Shown piece by piece: positions 8,532-17,430 of a DNA stretch of 64,000 bases. Position 1 is the first letter of the stretch, and every line of letters begins with the position of its first letter. Source of the DNA: Burkholderia sp. WSM2230 (lineage in GTDB: Bacteria; Pseudomonadota; Gammaproteobacteria; Burkholderiales; Burkholderiaceae); assembly GCF_000472445.1 (NCBI RefSeq), contig NZ_AXAJ01000020.1:39111-103110 (forward strand). The letters are read 5' to 3'. The notes beneath the pieces were generated by a model. The model was given only the letters and a program-made list of their open reading frames with translations, made no database searches and was not told the origin of the DNA. A program made the position numbers and the translations under genes.

Positions 8532-9167
8532 ATGGACAGCATGCTCGACTTATCCACATTAGGCACTTTCATCGCCGTCGTGCTTGGCCTCTTTCTGATT
8601 CCGGGCCCCGCCGTGCTGCTGGTTCTGACACGCACGGTGCACGGCGGGCGCAAGGCGGGCATCTTCACGGGCCTGGGCATTGCCGTCGGCGACTTTGTTC
8701 ACACGCTCGGCGCAGCAGTCGGCCTTTCCGCATTGCTGATGACTTCGGCGCTCGCTTTCAACGCGGTCAAGTGGATCGGCGCGCTTTATCTCGTCTATCT
8801 CGGCATCCGGGCATTGCGCGAAAAGCCGGCAAGCGGCGATATGCCCGCGAGCGCACCGGTGTCCGCGTCGAAAGCCTTCTTTCAGGCCATTCCCGCTGAA
8901 GTGCTCAACCCGAAAACCGCGCTCTTCTTTCTCGCGTTTTTGCCGCAGTTCGTGCACCCCGAGCACGGTTCGACGTTTCTGCAGTTTGCGGTGCTCGGTC
9001 TGATTTTCGTCGGCATGAGCGCGCTTTACACCACTTTGATCGTGCTGACGATTCGCCCGCTCGGCAGACTCGTCAAGCGCCTGACGTGGCTGCGCCGCTG
9101 GCAGAACAAGATTATCGGCGTGCTGTTCATATCGCTCGGGCTGCGCGTGGCGACGCAAACGCGTTGA
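8532..9167 (+). CDS. LysE-family translocator
   Basis: Second LysE/RhtB-type exporter in the window, 211 residues, with about six membrane segments. The family motif after TM1 is FLIPGPAVLLVLTRTVHGGR and the second is EVLNPKTALFFLAFLPQFV near residue 130. It is only moderately similar to the protein at 6249-6869, so this is not a recent duplication. An ATG follows a GGAGAC ribosome site. Substrate unknown; family members export amino acids or acyl-homoserine lactones. Confidence 0.88.
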   Translation: MDSMLDLSTLGTFIAVVLGLFLIPGPAVLLVLTRTVHGGRKAGIFTGLGIAVGDFVHTLGAAVGLSALLMTSALAFNAVKWIGALYLVYLGIRALREKPASGDMPASAPVSASKAFFQAIPAEVLNPKTALFFLAFLPQFVHPEHGSTFLQFAVLGLIFVGMSALYTTLIVLTIRPLGRLVKRLTWLRRWQNKIIGVLFISLGLRVATQTR

Positions 9168-9183
9168 GCCCGCGGCCTGTGGC

Positions 9184-9267
9184 TCAGTTCAGCGCGAGGA
9201 TAACCGAGGCCGCCATCACCATGACTGCCAGACACACGGCGACAAACAGGTCGTACGGATAACGCAT
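9184..9267 (-). CDS. Possible 27-residue single-pass membrane peptide
   Basis: A short open frame of 27 codons encodes a polar start (MRYPYD) followed by one uninterrupted hydrophobic helix (LFVAVCLAVMVMAASVILAL) that reaches the C-terminus. GGAAG precedes the ATG by four nucleotides. The composition is that of a small inner-membrane protein. It is convergent with the LysE gene that ends 16 bp away. The call rests on composition and a ribosome site only and could be chance. Confidence 0.35.
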   Translation of the reverse strand: MRYPYDLFVAVCLAVMVMAASVILALN

Positions 9268-9355
9268 CACGCTTCCAATATGGTTTGAGCCACAAAGACT
9301 CTCATCATAGGCAAGCTTTTTCCGTTTGACTGTCAGACATTGCAAGAGAGAACGG

Positions 9356-9988
9356 ATGAATGATCCCACCGCTTCGTCGCGCACGCCGGCGCGCGACATC
9401 GAGTTCTGGTTCGACTTCGGCAGCAATTACAGCTACCTGAGCGTCATGCGGATCGAGTCAGAGGCCGCCGCGCGAGGCGTGCGCGTTCTGTGGCGGCCGT
9501 TTCTGCTCGGGCCCATTTTTCGCGCGCTCGGCTACGACAATTCTCCGTTCGTGCTGCAGAAGGAAAAGGGCGCCTACGTCTGGAAGGATATGGAGCGGCA
9601 GTGCCGCAAGTACGGCATTGCGTTGACGCGCCCGAGCGTGTTTCCGCGTGCCGCACTGCTCGCGCTGCGCGTGGCGTTGCTCGGCGCGCAGCATGAATGG
9701 ATCGCCGCGTATTGCCGCGACATCATGCAGCAGAATTTTGTGCATGACCGCGATATCGGTTCTGTGGAAGTGGTGAGCGAAGCGCTCGCGAAACTCGGCT
9801 TGCCCGCGCAACAGATCATTGCAGAGGCGCAAACCGACGCGAACAAGCTGCGTCTGCGCGAACAGACCGAGGCTGCCGCGGCGAAAGGCATTTTTGGCGC
9901 TCCGACGTTCTTTGTCGGCAACGAAATGTTCTGGGGTAACGACCGGCTGGAAGACGCGCTCGACTTCTGTTATTCGTCGCCGTACTGA
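9356..9988 (+). CDS. DsbA-fold 2-hydroxychromene-2-carboxylate isomerase-like protein
   Basis: Thioredoxin-fold protein of 210 residues in the HCCA isomerase/GST-kappa branch of the DsbA superfamily. The N-terminal strand-loop IEFWFDFGSNYSYL matches the family motif that places a serine or cysteine at the glutathione site. The C-terminal GIFGAPTFFVGNEMFWGNDR is the conserved cis-proline segment. I start at 9356, after a purine-rich site, rather than ten codons upstream. Members isomerise naphthalene-degradation intermediates with glutathione, but many genomic copies have no aromatic pathway nearby, as here, so the substrate is open. Confidence 0.85.
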   Translation: MNDPTASSRTPARDIEFWFDFGSNYSYLSVMRIESEAAARGVRVLWRPFLLGPIFRALGYDNSPFVLQKEKGAYVWKDMERQCRKYGIALTRPSVFPRAALLALRVALLGAQHEWIAAYCRDIMQQNFVHDRDIGSVEVVSEALAKLGLPAQQIIAEAQTDANKLRLREQTEAAAAKGIFGAPTFFVGNEMFWGNDRLEDALDFCYSSPY

Positions 9989-10227
9989 AAGAAGCGCCGG
10001 CCCGGCACATGCGAGACGACGGCCTGCGCGATTTCTAGCGGTGTGCTCTCGGCGGGCACCACGCGGCGGCTTGCTTCCGGCGTGTGCTTCATGGTCCATT
10101 CGACGAGCCGGTATGAACGTCCCCAAGGCGGTTGCAACGGGTCGGAGACTTTGCATGAGTGAATCTGCCGGACCCATTCGTTGTCGGGCATGGCGCGCAG
10201 ATGCTCGAATACCGCGTTCTCAACCAT
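9970..10227 (-). CDS. Conserved hypothetical protein, 85 residues
   Basis: Small soluble protein of 85 residues with no recognised domain. The start is well supported: an AGGAGG ribosome site lies 7 nt before the ATG at 10227, and longer in-frame extensions lack this. The sequence is mixed alpha and basic (FEHLRAMPDNEWVRQIHSCK, then WTMKHTPEASRRVV), with no signal peptide or membrane segment. Its last 19 bases overlap the 3' end of the convergent isomerase gene. The terminator at 10291-10319 lies just upstream, so it has its own promoter or is attenuated. Function unknown. Confidence 0.72.
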   Translation of the reverse strand: MVENAVFEHLRAMPDNEWVRQIHSCKVSDPLQPPWGRSYRLVEWTMKHTPEASRRVVPAESTPLEIAQAVVSHVPGRRFFQYGDE

Positions 10228-10290
10228 GGTTTGACCTCCTTCTTTTCGCAGGCATGCGGCCTGTCTTCTGGCACGTCGGCAAACATCGCT

Positions 10291-10319
10291 AAAAAAAACG
10301 CCGCCGATGTACTGGCGGC
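10291..10319 (-). terminator. Rho-independent terminator (minus strand)
   Basis: On the minus strand a GCCGCC/GGCGGC stem with an 8-nt loop is followed by G and eight T. It lies about 270 bp beyond the stop of the penicillin-binding protein gene and 64 bp before the 85-residue gene. It either ends the former transcript or attenuates the latter. The rest of 10228-10589 shows no gene. Confidence 0.75.
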
Positions 10320-10589
10320 TCAACAGGGGATGTTGAGCCGCATGGTTACAGCAAAGAATTAAGCGAGACTTAAGAACGCGTAAATGTCTGTGCGGACGGT
10401 TGCTGCGCGCCTTTTCCTCAAGACGTCGCAAAATGGGCCGTGTCCTCTGCGTGGCGTGCGGATTGTGGGCGAGCCGCTCGCGCGAGCATGCATCAGAGGT
10501 TGGCCGGTACGCGGGGAGGGCGTGAGTCGGCAACGCGCGCTATGGCAGTGCTGACACAGCACGCGTCAGCGGCTCACAGCCTCACTCCC

Positions 10590-12311
10590 TCACGCGTCCG
10601 GCGGCACACCCAGCAGTTGCAGTGCGCCCCCCGTCACCGCGCTGAACACCGGCCCGGCCACGGTGCCGCCATAAAACGCCTTGCCCGCGGGGTCGTCGAT
10701 CATGACGGCGACGATCAGGCGCGGATCGCTCATCGGCGCCATGCCGACAAAGAGCGCGCGGTAGCGGTTTTTCGCGTAAGTCGCGCCGACCTGCTTGCGC
10801 GCGGTGCCGGTCTTGCCGCCGACGCGGTAGCCTTCCACCGTCGCAGCGCGCCCGGTGCCGCCGTCGCCGGTGGCCATTTCCAGCATCGAGCGGATCGCGC
10901 GCGCGGTGGCCGGCGTGGTGACCGCCTGCCGGGCTTGCGCGGCGGCCGCCGCATTGGCGTCCTCGCGCACGAGGCGCACAGGGTGCATCGTGCCGTCGCC
11001 GGCATACGCGGTGTAGATCTGCGCGATCTGCAACAGCGACGCTGAGAGCCCATAGCCGTACGCCATGGTCGCCTGCTCGATGGGACGCCAGCGTTTGTAC
11101 GGTCGCACCTTGCCCGACGCCACGCCGGGAAACGTTAGCTCGGGCCGCACGCCGAGCCCGTATTCCTGATACTTGGCCCAGATTTTTTCGGCCGGCAGAT
11201 TGAGCGCGAGCTTGGCGAGCGCGATATTGCTCGACTTCTGCATGGCCTCGGCGATGGTCATCACGCCGTGATTCGAGGTGTCGTGGATCACCGCCGGGCC
11301 GATCTTGTACCAGCCCGGCGCGGTGTCGATGACGCTTTGCGGCCGCACCTTGCCTTCGTCGATGGAAAGCGCGACCACCACCGGCTTGATCGTCGAACCG
11401 GGCTCGAAGGTGTCGACCACCGCGCGATTGCGCAACTGCCGGCCGGTCAGGCGCGCGCGGTCGTTTGGATCGAAGCTCGGATAGTTGGCGAGCGCGAGAA
11501 TCTCGCCGTTACGCGCGTCGAGCACCACCACGCTGCCTGCCTCCGCGCGATGCTTCGCGATGGCTTCCTTCAGCTGCGCATACGCGAGCTGCTGGATGCG
11601 CCGGTCGATGGTCAAATGAATCGTCTCGCCGTTCTGCGCGGGCACGAGCGGCCGCGTTTCCGACACCACCCGGCCGAGCCGGTCGCGGATCACTTCGCGA
11701 TGGCCGGGCACGCCGAGCAACTGTTCGTTCGCGGCGAGCTCGACCCCCTCCTGGCCGTTGTCCTCAATGTCGGTAAAGCCGACCACGTGAGCCGCCGATT
11801 CGCCTTCCGGATAAAAACGCTTTGAATCGGCGATCTGCGTGATGCCCGCGAGTCCAAGCTTCGACAGATGGTCGGCCGTCTCCGCGTCCACCTGACGTTT
11901 GAGCAGCACGAACGTCTTGTCGCCGTTCAAACGGCGGCGTAGTTCCGCGAGCGGCAAATCGAGCAGTTTCGAAAGCGGCGGCAACGCGGCTTCGTCGAGC
12001 AGCCTGGGCGAAGCCCAGATCTCGTAAGTCGCGAGGCTGACGGCGAGCATCGAGCCATTGCGGTCGACAATGCGCCCGCGCGTCGCGTCGAGTTCGATGG
12101 TGCGTTGATAGCGCTTTTGTCCCTGGTCGACATAGAAGTCGCGATTCACAACCTGAACCCAGAACGCACGCCCGGCAAGCGCGGCAAAGGCGGCGAACAC
12201 CAGCACGACGATGAGTTTCGAGCGCCACATGGGCAGCCGCGCAACCAGTAACTGGTTCTTCGCGACCGGCGCATAAGGATCGCGCGGCTGGGATTTTTTC
12301 TTCTGCATCAT
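10590..12311 (-). CDS. FtsI/PBP3-type class B penicillin-binding protein (peptidoglycan D,D-transpeptidase)
   Basis: Class B penicillin-binding protein of 573 residues that cross-links peptidoglycan in the periplasm. A cytoplasmic tail of about 30 residues is followed by one membrane anchor (about 31-52). The PBP dimerisation region carries RGRIVDRNG (78-86). The transpeptidase domain holds all three catalytic motifs: S306-T-I-K309, S360-S-N362 and K500-T-G502. It resembles FtsI but is not in a division-and-cell-wall cluster: neighbours are an 85-residue unknown and a chemoreceptor. That suggests a second FtsI paralogue used under particular conditions. A terminator lies downstream at 10291-10319. 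Confidence 0.9.
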   Translation of the reverse strand: MMQKKKSQPRDPYAPVAKNQLLVARLPMWRSKLIVVLVFAAFAALAGRAFWVQVVNRDFYVDQGQKRYQRTIELDATRGRIVDRNGSMLAVSLATYEIWASPRLLDEAALPPLSKLLDLPLAELRRRLNGDKTFVLLKRQVDAETADHLSKLGLAGITQIADSKRFYPEGESAAHVVGFTDIEDNGQEGVELAANEQLLGVPGHREVIRDRLGRVVSETRPLVPAQNGETIHLTIDRRIQQLAYAQLKEAIAKHRAEAGSVVVLDARNGEILALANYPSFDPNDRARLTGRQLRNRAVVDTFEPGSTIKPVVVALSIDEGKVRPQSVIDTAPGWYKIGPAVIHDTSNHGVMTIAEAMQKSSNIALAKLALNLPAEKIWAKYQEYGLGVRPELTFPGVASGKVRPYKRWRPIEQATMAYGYGLSASLLQIAQIYTAYAGDGTMHPVRLVREDANAAAAAQARQAVTTPATARAIRSMLEMATGDGGTGRAATVEGYRVGGKTGTARKQVGATYAKNRYRALFVGMAPMSDPRLIVAVMIDDPAGKAFYGGTVAGPVFSAVTGGALQLLGVPPDA

Positions 12312-12409
12312 GGACGAATAGACAACGGATTAGCTTGCGGCACGGCTCATTGTAATGATAACGTAATCAGTATGCGAGATTACTGCAAGCTAACTCGCGC
12401 GCCACGCGC

Positions 12410-12443
12410 AAAAAAGCCGCGCGGACTTTTAAATCCGCGCGGC
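12410..12443 (-). terminator. Rho-independent terminator after the chemoreceptor gene
   Basis: On the minus strand a perfect 10-bp GC-rich stem (arms 12416-12425 and 12434-12443) with an 8-nt loop is followed by six T. It lies 107 bp past the stop of the chemoreceptor gene and 99 bp before the penicillin-binding protein start. It insulates the two. Confidence 0.87.
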
Positions 12444-12489
12444 TCGTTTCGTTCGATTGATGCGTCGATTTCGACGCGGCGTGTCAAAG

Positions 12490-12522
12490 AGGCGCTCGCC
12501 GCCTGTCGAGCGCCTTCTTTTT
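12490..12522. terminator. Second hairpin downstream of the chemoreceptor gene
   Basis: Inverted repeat AGGCGCTCG/CGAGCGCCT (12490-12498 and 12507-12515) with an 8-nt loop. Read on the plus strand it is followed by TCTTTTT. It precedes the stronger terminator on the minus-strand transcript and may act with it. Just beside it, a 14-bp unit CATGCGTGCGCCTT is present twice in tandem (12523-12550) and touches the chemoreceptor stop codon. Confidence 0.55.
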
Positions 12523-12549
12523 CATGCGTGCGCCTTCATGCGTGCGCCT

Positions 12550-14091
12550 TCATGCAGGCAGCGCGAAGCTCGAGATCGCCTCGCGCAGCACGCTCACCTG
12601 GTCCTTCAGCGAATGCGCGGCGGCGGCGGCCTGCTCGACGAGCGCCGCGTTCTGCTGCGTGACCTGATCCATTTCGCCGACCGCGCGATTCACCTGCTCG
12701 ATGCCCGCGCTCTGCTCGCGCGAAGCGTTGCTGATTTCCTCGAGAATCTCGTTCACACGGCGCACCGACTGCACGATCTCGCCCATCGTCGAGCCCGCGT
12801 TCGAGACCAGCGACGCGCCGGCTTCGACGGTGCTCGTGGAGGTTTCGATCAGCGCCTTGATCTCCTTGGCGGCCGTGGCCGAGCGTTGCGCGAGGCTGCG
12901 CACTTCGGCGGCGACCACTGCGAAACCGCGTCCCTGTTCGCCCGCGCGGGCTGCTTCGACCGCCGCGTTCAACGCGAGAATGTTGGTCTGGAACGCAATG
13001 CCGTCGATCACGCCGATGATGTCGCCGATCTGCCGCGAGCTCGTCGTGATCTCGCCCATCGTGCGCACTACGTCGTCGACGACGCGGCTGCCTCGCGTGG
13101 CGACGTCGGCGGCCTGACCCGCGAGCTGCGCCGCCTGCTGCGCGCTGTCCGCGTTCTGCTTCACGTTGACCGTCATCTGATCCATGCTCGACGCCGTCTG
13201 AACCAGCGCCGCGGCCTGTTCCTCTGTGCGTTGCGACAGATCGGTGTTGCCGGCGGCAATTTCGCTTGCGCCGACGTTGATATTTTCCGTTCCGGCGCGC
13301 ACCCGCGAAACGGTGTCGACGAGGCCGGCCTGCATGGTCTGCAGCGCATGCAGCAGGCTGCTCGCATCGTTGTCCTTGACCGGCACGCGCACCGCGAGAT
13401 TGCCGCGCGCCATCAGCTGCGCATGTTCGACGGCAACTTCCAGATCGCCGCCGAGCGAGCGGCGGACACTGCGCAGCACGAGCACCATGATGCCCGTGGC
13501 GATGCCGCCGAGCGCGACGGTGATGGCGAGCCAACGCAACAGGCTCGCGTAAAACGCGTGCTGCACGTCGTCCATGTACATGCCGGTGACGAGATACCAG
13601 TCCCACGGCTGAAAGTGCAGCGAATAGCTGGTCTTGGCGACCGGTTTGTCGCTGCCGGGCTTGGCCCACAGATAGTCGACGAAGCCGCCGCCTTCGCGAT
13701 TGCCCGCGTTGACGATGTCGACGAACAGATGGTTGCCCGCGGGGTCCGCAAATTGCGCGAGGTTCTTGCCGACCATATCTTTCTTGAACGGATGCATCAG
13801 CATCACGGGCTGCGAGTCGTTCACCGAGATATAGCCGTCCTTGCCGTAGCGCATCGACTCGATCGTGGCGAGCGCCTGTTTCCTGGCTTCGTCTTCTGTG
13901 ATGGCGTGCTGTTGCGCCAACGCGTAGTAACGGCCGACGACGTGGTTCGCCTGGTCGATCAGCGAGGTGAGCTGATCGCGCCGGTCCGCGATCATCGACG
14001 CACGGCTTTGCCATGCGCCGAAGCCGCCGATCAGGATCAGGCCGAACCAGAGAACGGCAATCATTGAGGCCAGTTTTTTGTTCAGAGTCAT
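12550..14091 (-). CDS. Methyl-accepting chemotaxis protein with periplasmic single-Cache domain
   Basis: Chemoreceptor of 513 residues. TM1 is about residues 8-28. The periplasmic sensor, roughly 30-180, has the single-Cache pattern GKDGYISVND, MHPFKKDMVGKNL and FQPWDWYLVTGMY. TM2 (about 186-208) leads into HAMP and the methyl-accepting signalling domain. The kinase-control hairpin is conserved (GIAFQTNILALNAAVEAARA, then EQGRGFAVVAAEVRSLAQRS). Ligands of such domains are often small organic acids; this one is not known. The C-terminus ends in ALPA with no CheR-tethering pentapeptide visible. It is an orphan receptor with no che genes nearby and has its own terminator. Confidence 0.92.
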   Translation of the reverse strand: MTLNKKLASMIAVLWFGLILIGGFGAWQSRASMIADRRDQLTSLIDQANHVVGRYYALAQQHAITEDEARKQALATIESMRYGKDGYISVNDSQPVMLMHPFKKDMVGKNLAQFADPAGNHLFVDIVNAGNREGGGFVDYLWAKPGSDKPVAKTSYSLHFQPWDWYLVTGMYMDDVQHAFYASLLRWLAITVALGGIATGIMVLVLRSVRRSLGGDLEVAVEHAQLMARGNLAVRVPVKDNDASSLLHALQTMQAGLVDTVSRVRAGTENINVGASEIAAGNTDLSQRTEEQAAALVQTASSMDQMTVNVKQNADSAQQAAQLAGQAADVATRGSRVVDDVVRTMGEITTSSRQIGDIIGVIDGIAFQTNILALNAAVEAARAGEQGRGFAVVAAEVRSLAQRSATAAKEIKALIETSTSTVEAGASLVSNAGSTMGEIVQSVRRVNEILEEISNASREQSAGIEQVNRAVGEMDQVTQQNAALVEQAAAAAHSLKDQVSVLREAISSFALPA

Positions 14092-14521
14092 GGCAAAGGG
14101 TCGTGCTTCGCAAAGGGTCGATCAAATGGGCTGTGTTTCCCGCTGACTCATTAACGGCAGCTTTCGGTCTGTTCCTGAGGCAGGGGAAACCCCTGCCGCC
14201 ACGCGTGTTTCGTCTGATAAAACGGGCGGGGGCAGTCTGTTTAGTGACGCGGAATTAATCGCGTAATCGGCATGCGTAATGGGCCACGTATTGCCAGTTG
14301 GGACGAAAATAATATCGCGTGGTGATTTTGGGATTATTCGCGGCGAAGGCGGCCTTCTGCAAAAAAAGACACATTTCTCCACTTAATAGCAAGTCAAGAA
14401 AAGGGTGGCCGCGCAAATGACGAATAAATGAAAATTCCGCTATAGTCGCCATTTTCCCGTCGCCAGTCGGGCAAAAGAGCGCCAATAAGCCCGCAGTAGG
14501 CCGCCACCAGGAGTACACAAA
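14092..14521. other. Intergenic region upstream of the aminoethylphosphonate operon
   Basis: A 430-bp gap between the divergent chemoreceptor and PEP mutase genes. It is AT-richer than its surroundings around 14250-14450. I see no convincing gene; the open frames in it are short and lack ribosome sites. It must contain the promoters of both flanking genes. AGGAG sits about 10 nt before the PEP mutase ATG. Confidence 0.4.
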
Positions 14522-16246
14522 ATGAACGCCCGCGAACCCGCCTTTGTCTCCGCTTCACGCAGCGCACGCCTGCGCCAGATGCTTGTCAGCAACGAACTGG
14601 AATTCATGATGGAAGCCCACAACGGCCTCTCCGCGCGCATCGTTCGCGAAGCCGGCTTCAAGGCGATCTGGGGATCGGGGCTTGCCATCTCGGCGCAATT
14701 CGGCGTGCGCGACAACAACGAAGCCAGCTGGACTCAGGTGGTCGACAACCTCGAATTCATGGCCGACGCCAGCGACCTGCCCATCCTGCTCGACGGCGAC
14801 ACCGGCTACGGCAATTTCAACAACGTGCGCCGCCTCGTGCGCAAGCTCGAACAGCGCGGCATTGCCGGCGTGTGCATCGAAGACAAGCAGTTTCCGAAAA
14901 CCAATAGCTTCATTAACGGTGAGGCGCAGCCGCTTGCCGACATCGACGAATTCTGCGGCAAGATCAAGGCCGGTAAAGACTCGCAGTCGGACGAGAATTT
15001 TTCGATCGTCGCGCGCGTGGAAGCGCTGATCGCGGGCTGGGGCATGGAAGAGGCGTTGCGCCGCGCGGAAGCCTATCGCCGTGCCGGCGCGGACGCCATC
15101 CTGATTCACAGCAAGCTCTCGCGCCCTGACGAAATCCTGGAGTTCGCGCGCGAGTGGGCCGGGCGCGCGCCGCTCGTCATCGTGCCGACCAAGTACTACA
15201 GCACGCCGACTGAAGTGTTCCGCGAAGCCGGCATCAGCACGGTGATCTGGGCGAACCACCTGATTCGCGCGGCGACCTCGGCCATGCAGGCTGTGGCGCG
15301 GGAAATCCACACGAGCGAAACGCTCGTCAATGTCGAAGACCGCATTGCGGCCGTCAACGAAATTTTCCGTTTGCAGGACGCCGACGAATACTCGGAAGCG
15401 GAAGACCGCTATCTGTCGAGCGGCCGCGCGGCCGGCTCCGCCATCGTGCTCGCGGCTAGCCGCGGCAAGGGCCTCGAAGCCGTCACGCAAGACCGCCCGA
15501 AAGTCATGTTGCCGGTGGCCGGCAAGCCGCTGTTGCGCTGGCTCGTCGACGCATTCAAGAAGCAGGGTGTGAATGACATCACCGTGGTCGGCGGTTATCG
15601 CGCCGATGCAATCGACACAGCCGGCATCAAGCTCGCCATCAACGAGAAGCATGCCGAGACGGGCGAACTCGCGTCGCTCGCGTGCGCGCTCGACAAGCTC
15701 TCCGGCGACACCGTGATTTCCTACGGCGATCTGCTGTTCCGCAGCTACATTCTGCGCGATCTGGTGGAGAGCGAAGCGGCGTTCAGCGTAGTGGTGGATT
15801 CTTCGCTCACCGACGCGGAAAACGCCAGCGTGCGCGACTTCGCGTGGTGCTCGGCCGCCGACGACCGGGGTCTCTTTGGCAACAAGGTTGTGCTGCGCCA
15901 TGTGTCGAGCGGACAGGAGGCGTCGTCGGCGATTGCCGCACAAACGCCGCATGGCCGCTGGGTCGGTCTCATGAACGTGCGCGGCGCAGGCCGCGAGCGT
16001 CTGCAGACTGTGATGCGTGAGTTGCAGGCGCGCGCCGATTTCGCGTCGCTCGACATGCCCGCGTTGCTGAATGCGCTGATCGAAGCCGGCGAGTCGATCG
16101 AGGTGCAGTACGTGCACGGTCACTGGCGCGGTGTCAACGATCTCGAAGACTTCCGCCGCGCGGGCGACTTCGCGCATGGCCAGACGCCGCTCGCGGCGTC
16201 CGTCGGCGGTGCGGCCGCGAACGCGGCGAACGGAGTGGCGCAATGA
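14522..16246 (+). CDS. aepX: Bifunctional phosphoenolpyruvate mutase / nucleotidyltransferase
   Basis: Two-domain cytoplasmic enzyme of 574 residues. Residues about 15-290 are PEP mutase, which converts phosphoenolpyruvate to phosphonopyruvate and forms the C-P bond. The diagnostic EDKQFPKTNS (120-129) separates it from isocitrate lyase relatives. DGDTGYGN (91-98) supplies metal-binding acids. Residues about 305-550 are a sugar-nucleotidyltransferase-like domain (IVLAASRGKGLEAVTQDRPK, 308-327), related to enzymes that activate aminoethylphosphonate or phosphocholine with CTP. Its nucleotide loop is AASRGKGL rather than the usual AAGxGxRL. The stop overlaps the start of the decarboxylase gene by four bases. 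The fusion implies that the product is loaded onto a nucleotide for transfer to a lipid or glycan. Confidence 0.92.
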   Translation: MNAREPAFVSASRSARLRQMLVSNELEFMMEAHNGLSARIVREAGFKAIWGSGLAISAQFGVRDNNEASWTQVVDNLEFMADASDLPILLDGDTGYGNFNNVRRLVRKLEQRGIAGVCIEDKQFPKTNSFINGEAQPLADIDEFCGKIKAGKDSQSDENFSIVARVEALIAGWGMEEALRRAEAYRRAGADAILIHSKLSRPDEILEFAREWAGRAPLVIVPTKYYSTPTEVFREAGISTVIWANHLIRAATSAMQAVAREIHTSETLVNVEDRIAAVNEIFRLQDADEYSEAEDRYLSSGRAAGSAIVLAASRGKGLEAVTQDRPKVMLPVAGKPLLRWLVDAFKKQGVNDITVVGGYRADAIDTAGIKLAINEKHAETGELASLACALDKLSGDTVISYGDLLFRSYILRDLVESEAAFSVVVDSSLTDAENASVRDFAWCSAADDRGLFGNKVVLRHVSSGQEASSAIAAQTPHGRWVGLMNVRGAGRERLQTVMRELQARADFASLDMPALLNALIEAGESIEVQYVHGHWRGVNDLEDFRRAGDFAHGQTPLAASVGGAAANAANGVAQ

Positions 16247-17406
16247 TCGAAGCAGCACAGTTCGTCGAGGCGGCGCGCGAACGCGGCTTCGACTGGTATG
16301 CCGGTGTGCCGTGCTCGTATCTGACGCCGTTCATCAACTATGTGCTGCAGGACGAGTCGCTGCACTATGTGTCGGCGGCGAACGAAGGCGATGCAGTGGC
16401 GCTGATCGCGGGCGTCGCGCTGGGCGCCCGCAATGGGCGCCGCGGCATCACCATGATGCAGAACTCGGGGCTCGGCAACGCGGTCAGCCCGCTCACTTCG
16501 CTCACGTGGACCTTCCGTCTGCCGCAATTGCTGATCGTCACCTGGCGCGGCCAGCCGGGCGTCGCCGACGAACCTCAGCATGCGTTGATGGGCCCCGTTA
16601 CGCCCGCGATGCTCGATACGATGGAAATTCCCTGGGAGACTTTTCCCACGGAAGCCGAGGCAATCGGCCCGGCATTGGATCGCGCCATCGCCCATATGGA
16701 CGAAACGGGCCGCCCGTACGCGCTCGTCATGCAAAAGGGCAGCGTCGCCCCGTACGAACTGAAGGCAGGCGACGCCAGCGCGCGCCGCGTGCCGGCGGCG
16801 GCGCGTTCGCAGTTCAGCAACGTGGCCGCGAGCGAACTCGCGTCGCGTCACCACGCGTTGCAGAAGGTGATCGCGCATACGCCGCTCGAGTCGACGGTGG
16901 TGCTGGCCTCGACCGGTTTTTGCGGGCGCGAGCTTTACGCAATCGACGATCGTCCGAACCAGTTGTACATGGTCGGCTCGATGGGCTGCGTGACGCCGTT
17001 CGCGCTCGGCCTCGCGCTCGCGCGCCCGGACCTGCATGTGGTGGCGCTCGACGGCGACGGCGCCGCGCTGATGCGCATGGGCGCGTTTGCGACGCTCGGC
17101 GCTTACGGCCCGTCGAATCTCACGCACGTGCTGCTCGACAACGGCGCGCACGACTCCACGGGCGGGCAGGCGACGGTGTCGCCGCAAATCTCGTTCGCGG
17201 GCGTGGCGGCGGCGTGCGGCTATGCGTCCGCAGTGGAAAGCGACGACCCGGCCGTGCTCGATCAGTTGTTCGAATCCGCGCCGCTCGACGGCCCGCGCTT
17301 CGCGCGCGTCGTGATTCGCCGCGGCACGCCGGACGGCTTGCCGCGTCCCACCATTACTCCGCCCGATGTGAAAGCGCGTTTGATGCGCCACATCGGCGCG
17401 GGCTGA
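16243..17406 (+). CDS. aepY: Phosphonopyruvate decarboxylase
   Basis: Thiamine-diphosphate enzyme of 387 residues that decarboxylates phosphonopyruvate to phosphonoacetaldehyde. This step makes the unfavourable PEP mutase reaction irreversible. The catalytic glutamate is E48 in AANEGDAV. The cofactor and magnesium motif runs from GDG (271-273) to N300 in VLLDNGAHDSTGG. The length and the lack of a separate central FAD-like domain fit the Ppd family. Translation is probably coupled to the mutase gene (ATGA overlap), and the transaminase gene follows after 24 bp. Confidence 0.93.
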   Translation: MIEAAQFVEAARERGFDWYAGVPCSYLTPFINYVLQDESLHYVSAANEGDAVALIAGVALGARNGRRGITMMQNSGLGNAVSPLTSLTWTFRLPQLLIVTWRGQPGVADEPQHALMGPVTPAMLDTMEIPWETFPTEAEAIGPALDRAIAHMDETGRPYALVMQKGSVAPYELKAGDASARRVPAAARSQFSNVAASELASRHHALQKVIAHTPLESTVVLASTGFCGRELYAIDDRPNQLYMVGSMGCVTPFALGLALARPDLHVVALDGDGAALMRMGAFATLGAYGPSNLTHVLLDNGAHDSTGGQATVSPQISFAGVAAACGYASAVESDDPAVLDQLFESAPLDGPRFARVVIRRGTPDGLPRPTITPPDVKARLMRHIGAG

Positions 17407-17430
17407 AGTCAAAGAGAAAGGAAGCGCCTC

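Noticed and set aside
12457..14067. 536-residue plus-strand frame opposite the chemoreceptor
   Set aside because: Its composition mirrors the coiled-coil codons of the chemoreceptor on the other strand; no ribosome site or domain.
14555..16258. 567-residue minus-strand frame opposite the PEP mutase fusion
   Set aside because: Antisense shadow of an unambiguous enzyme.
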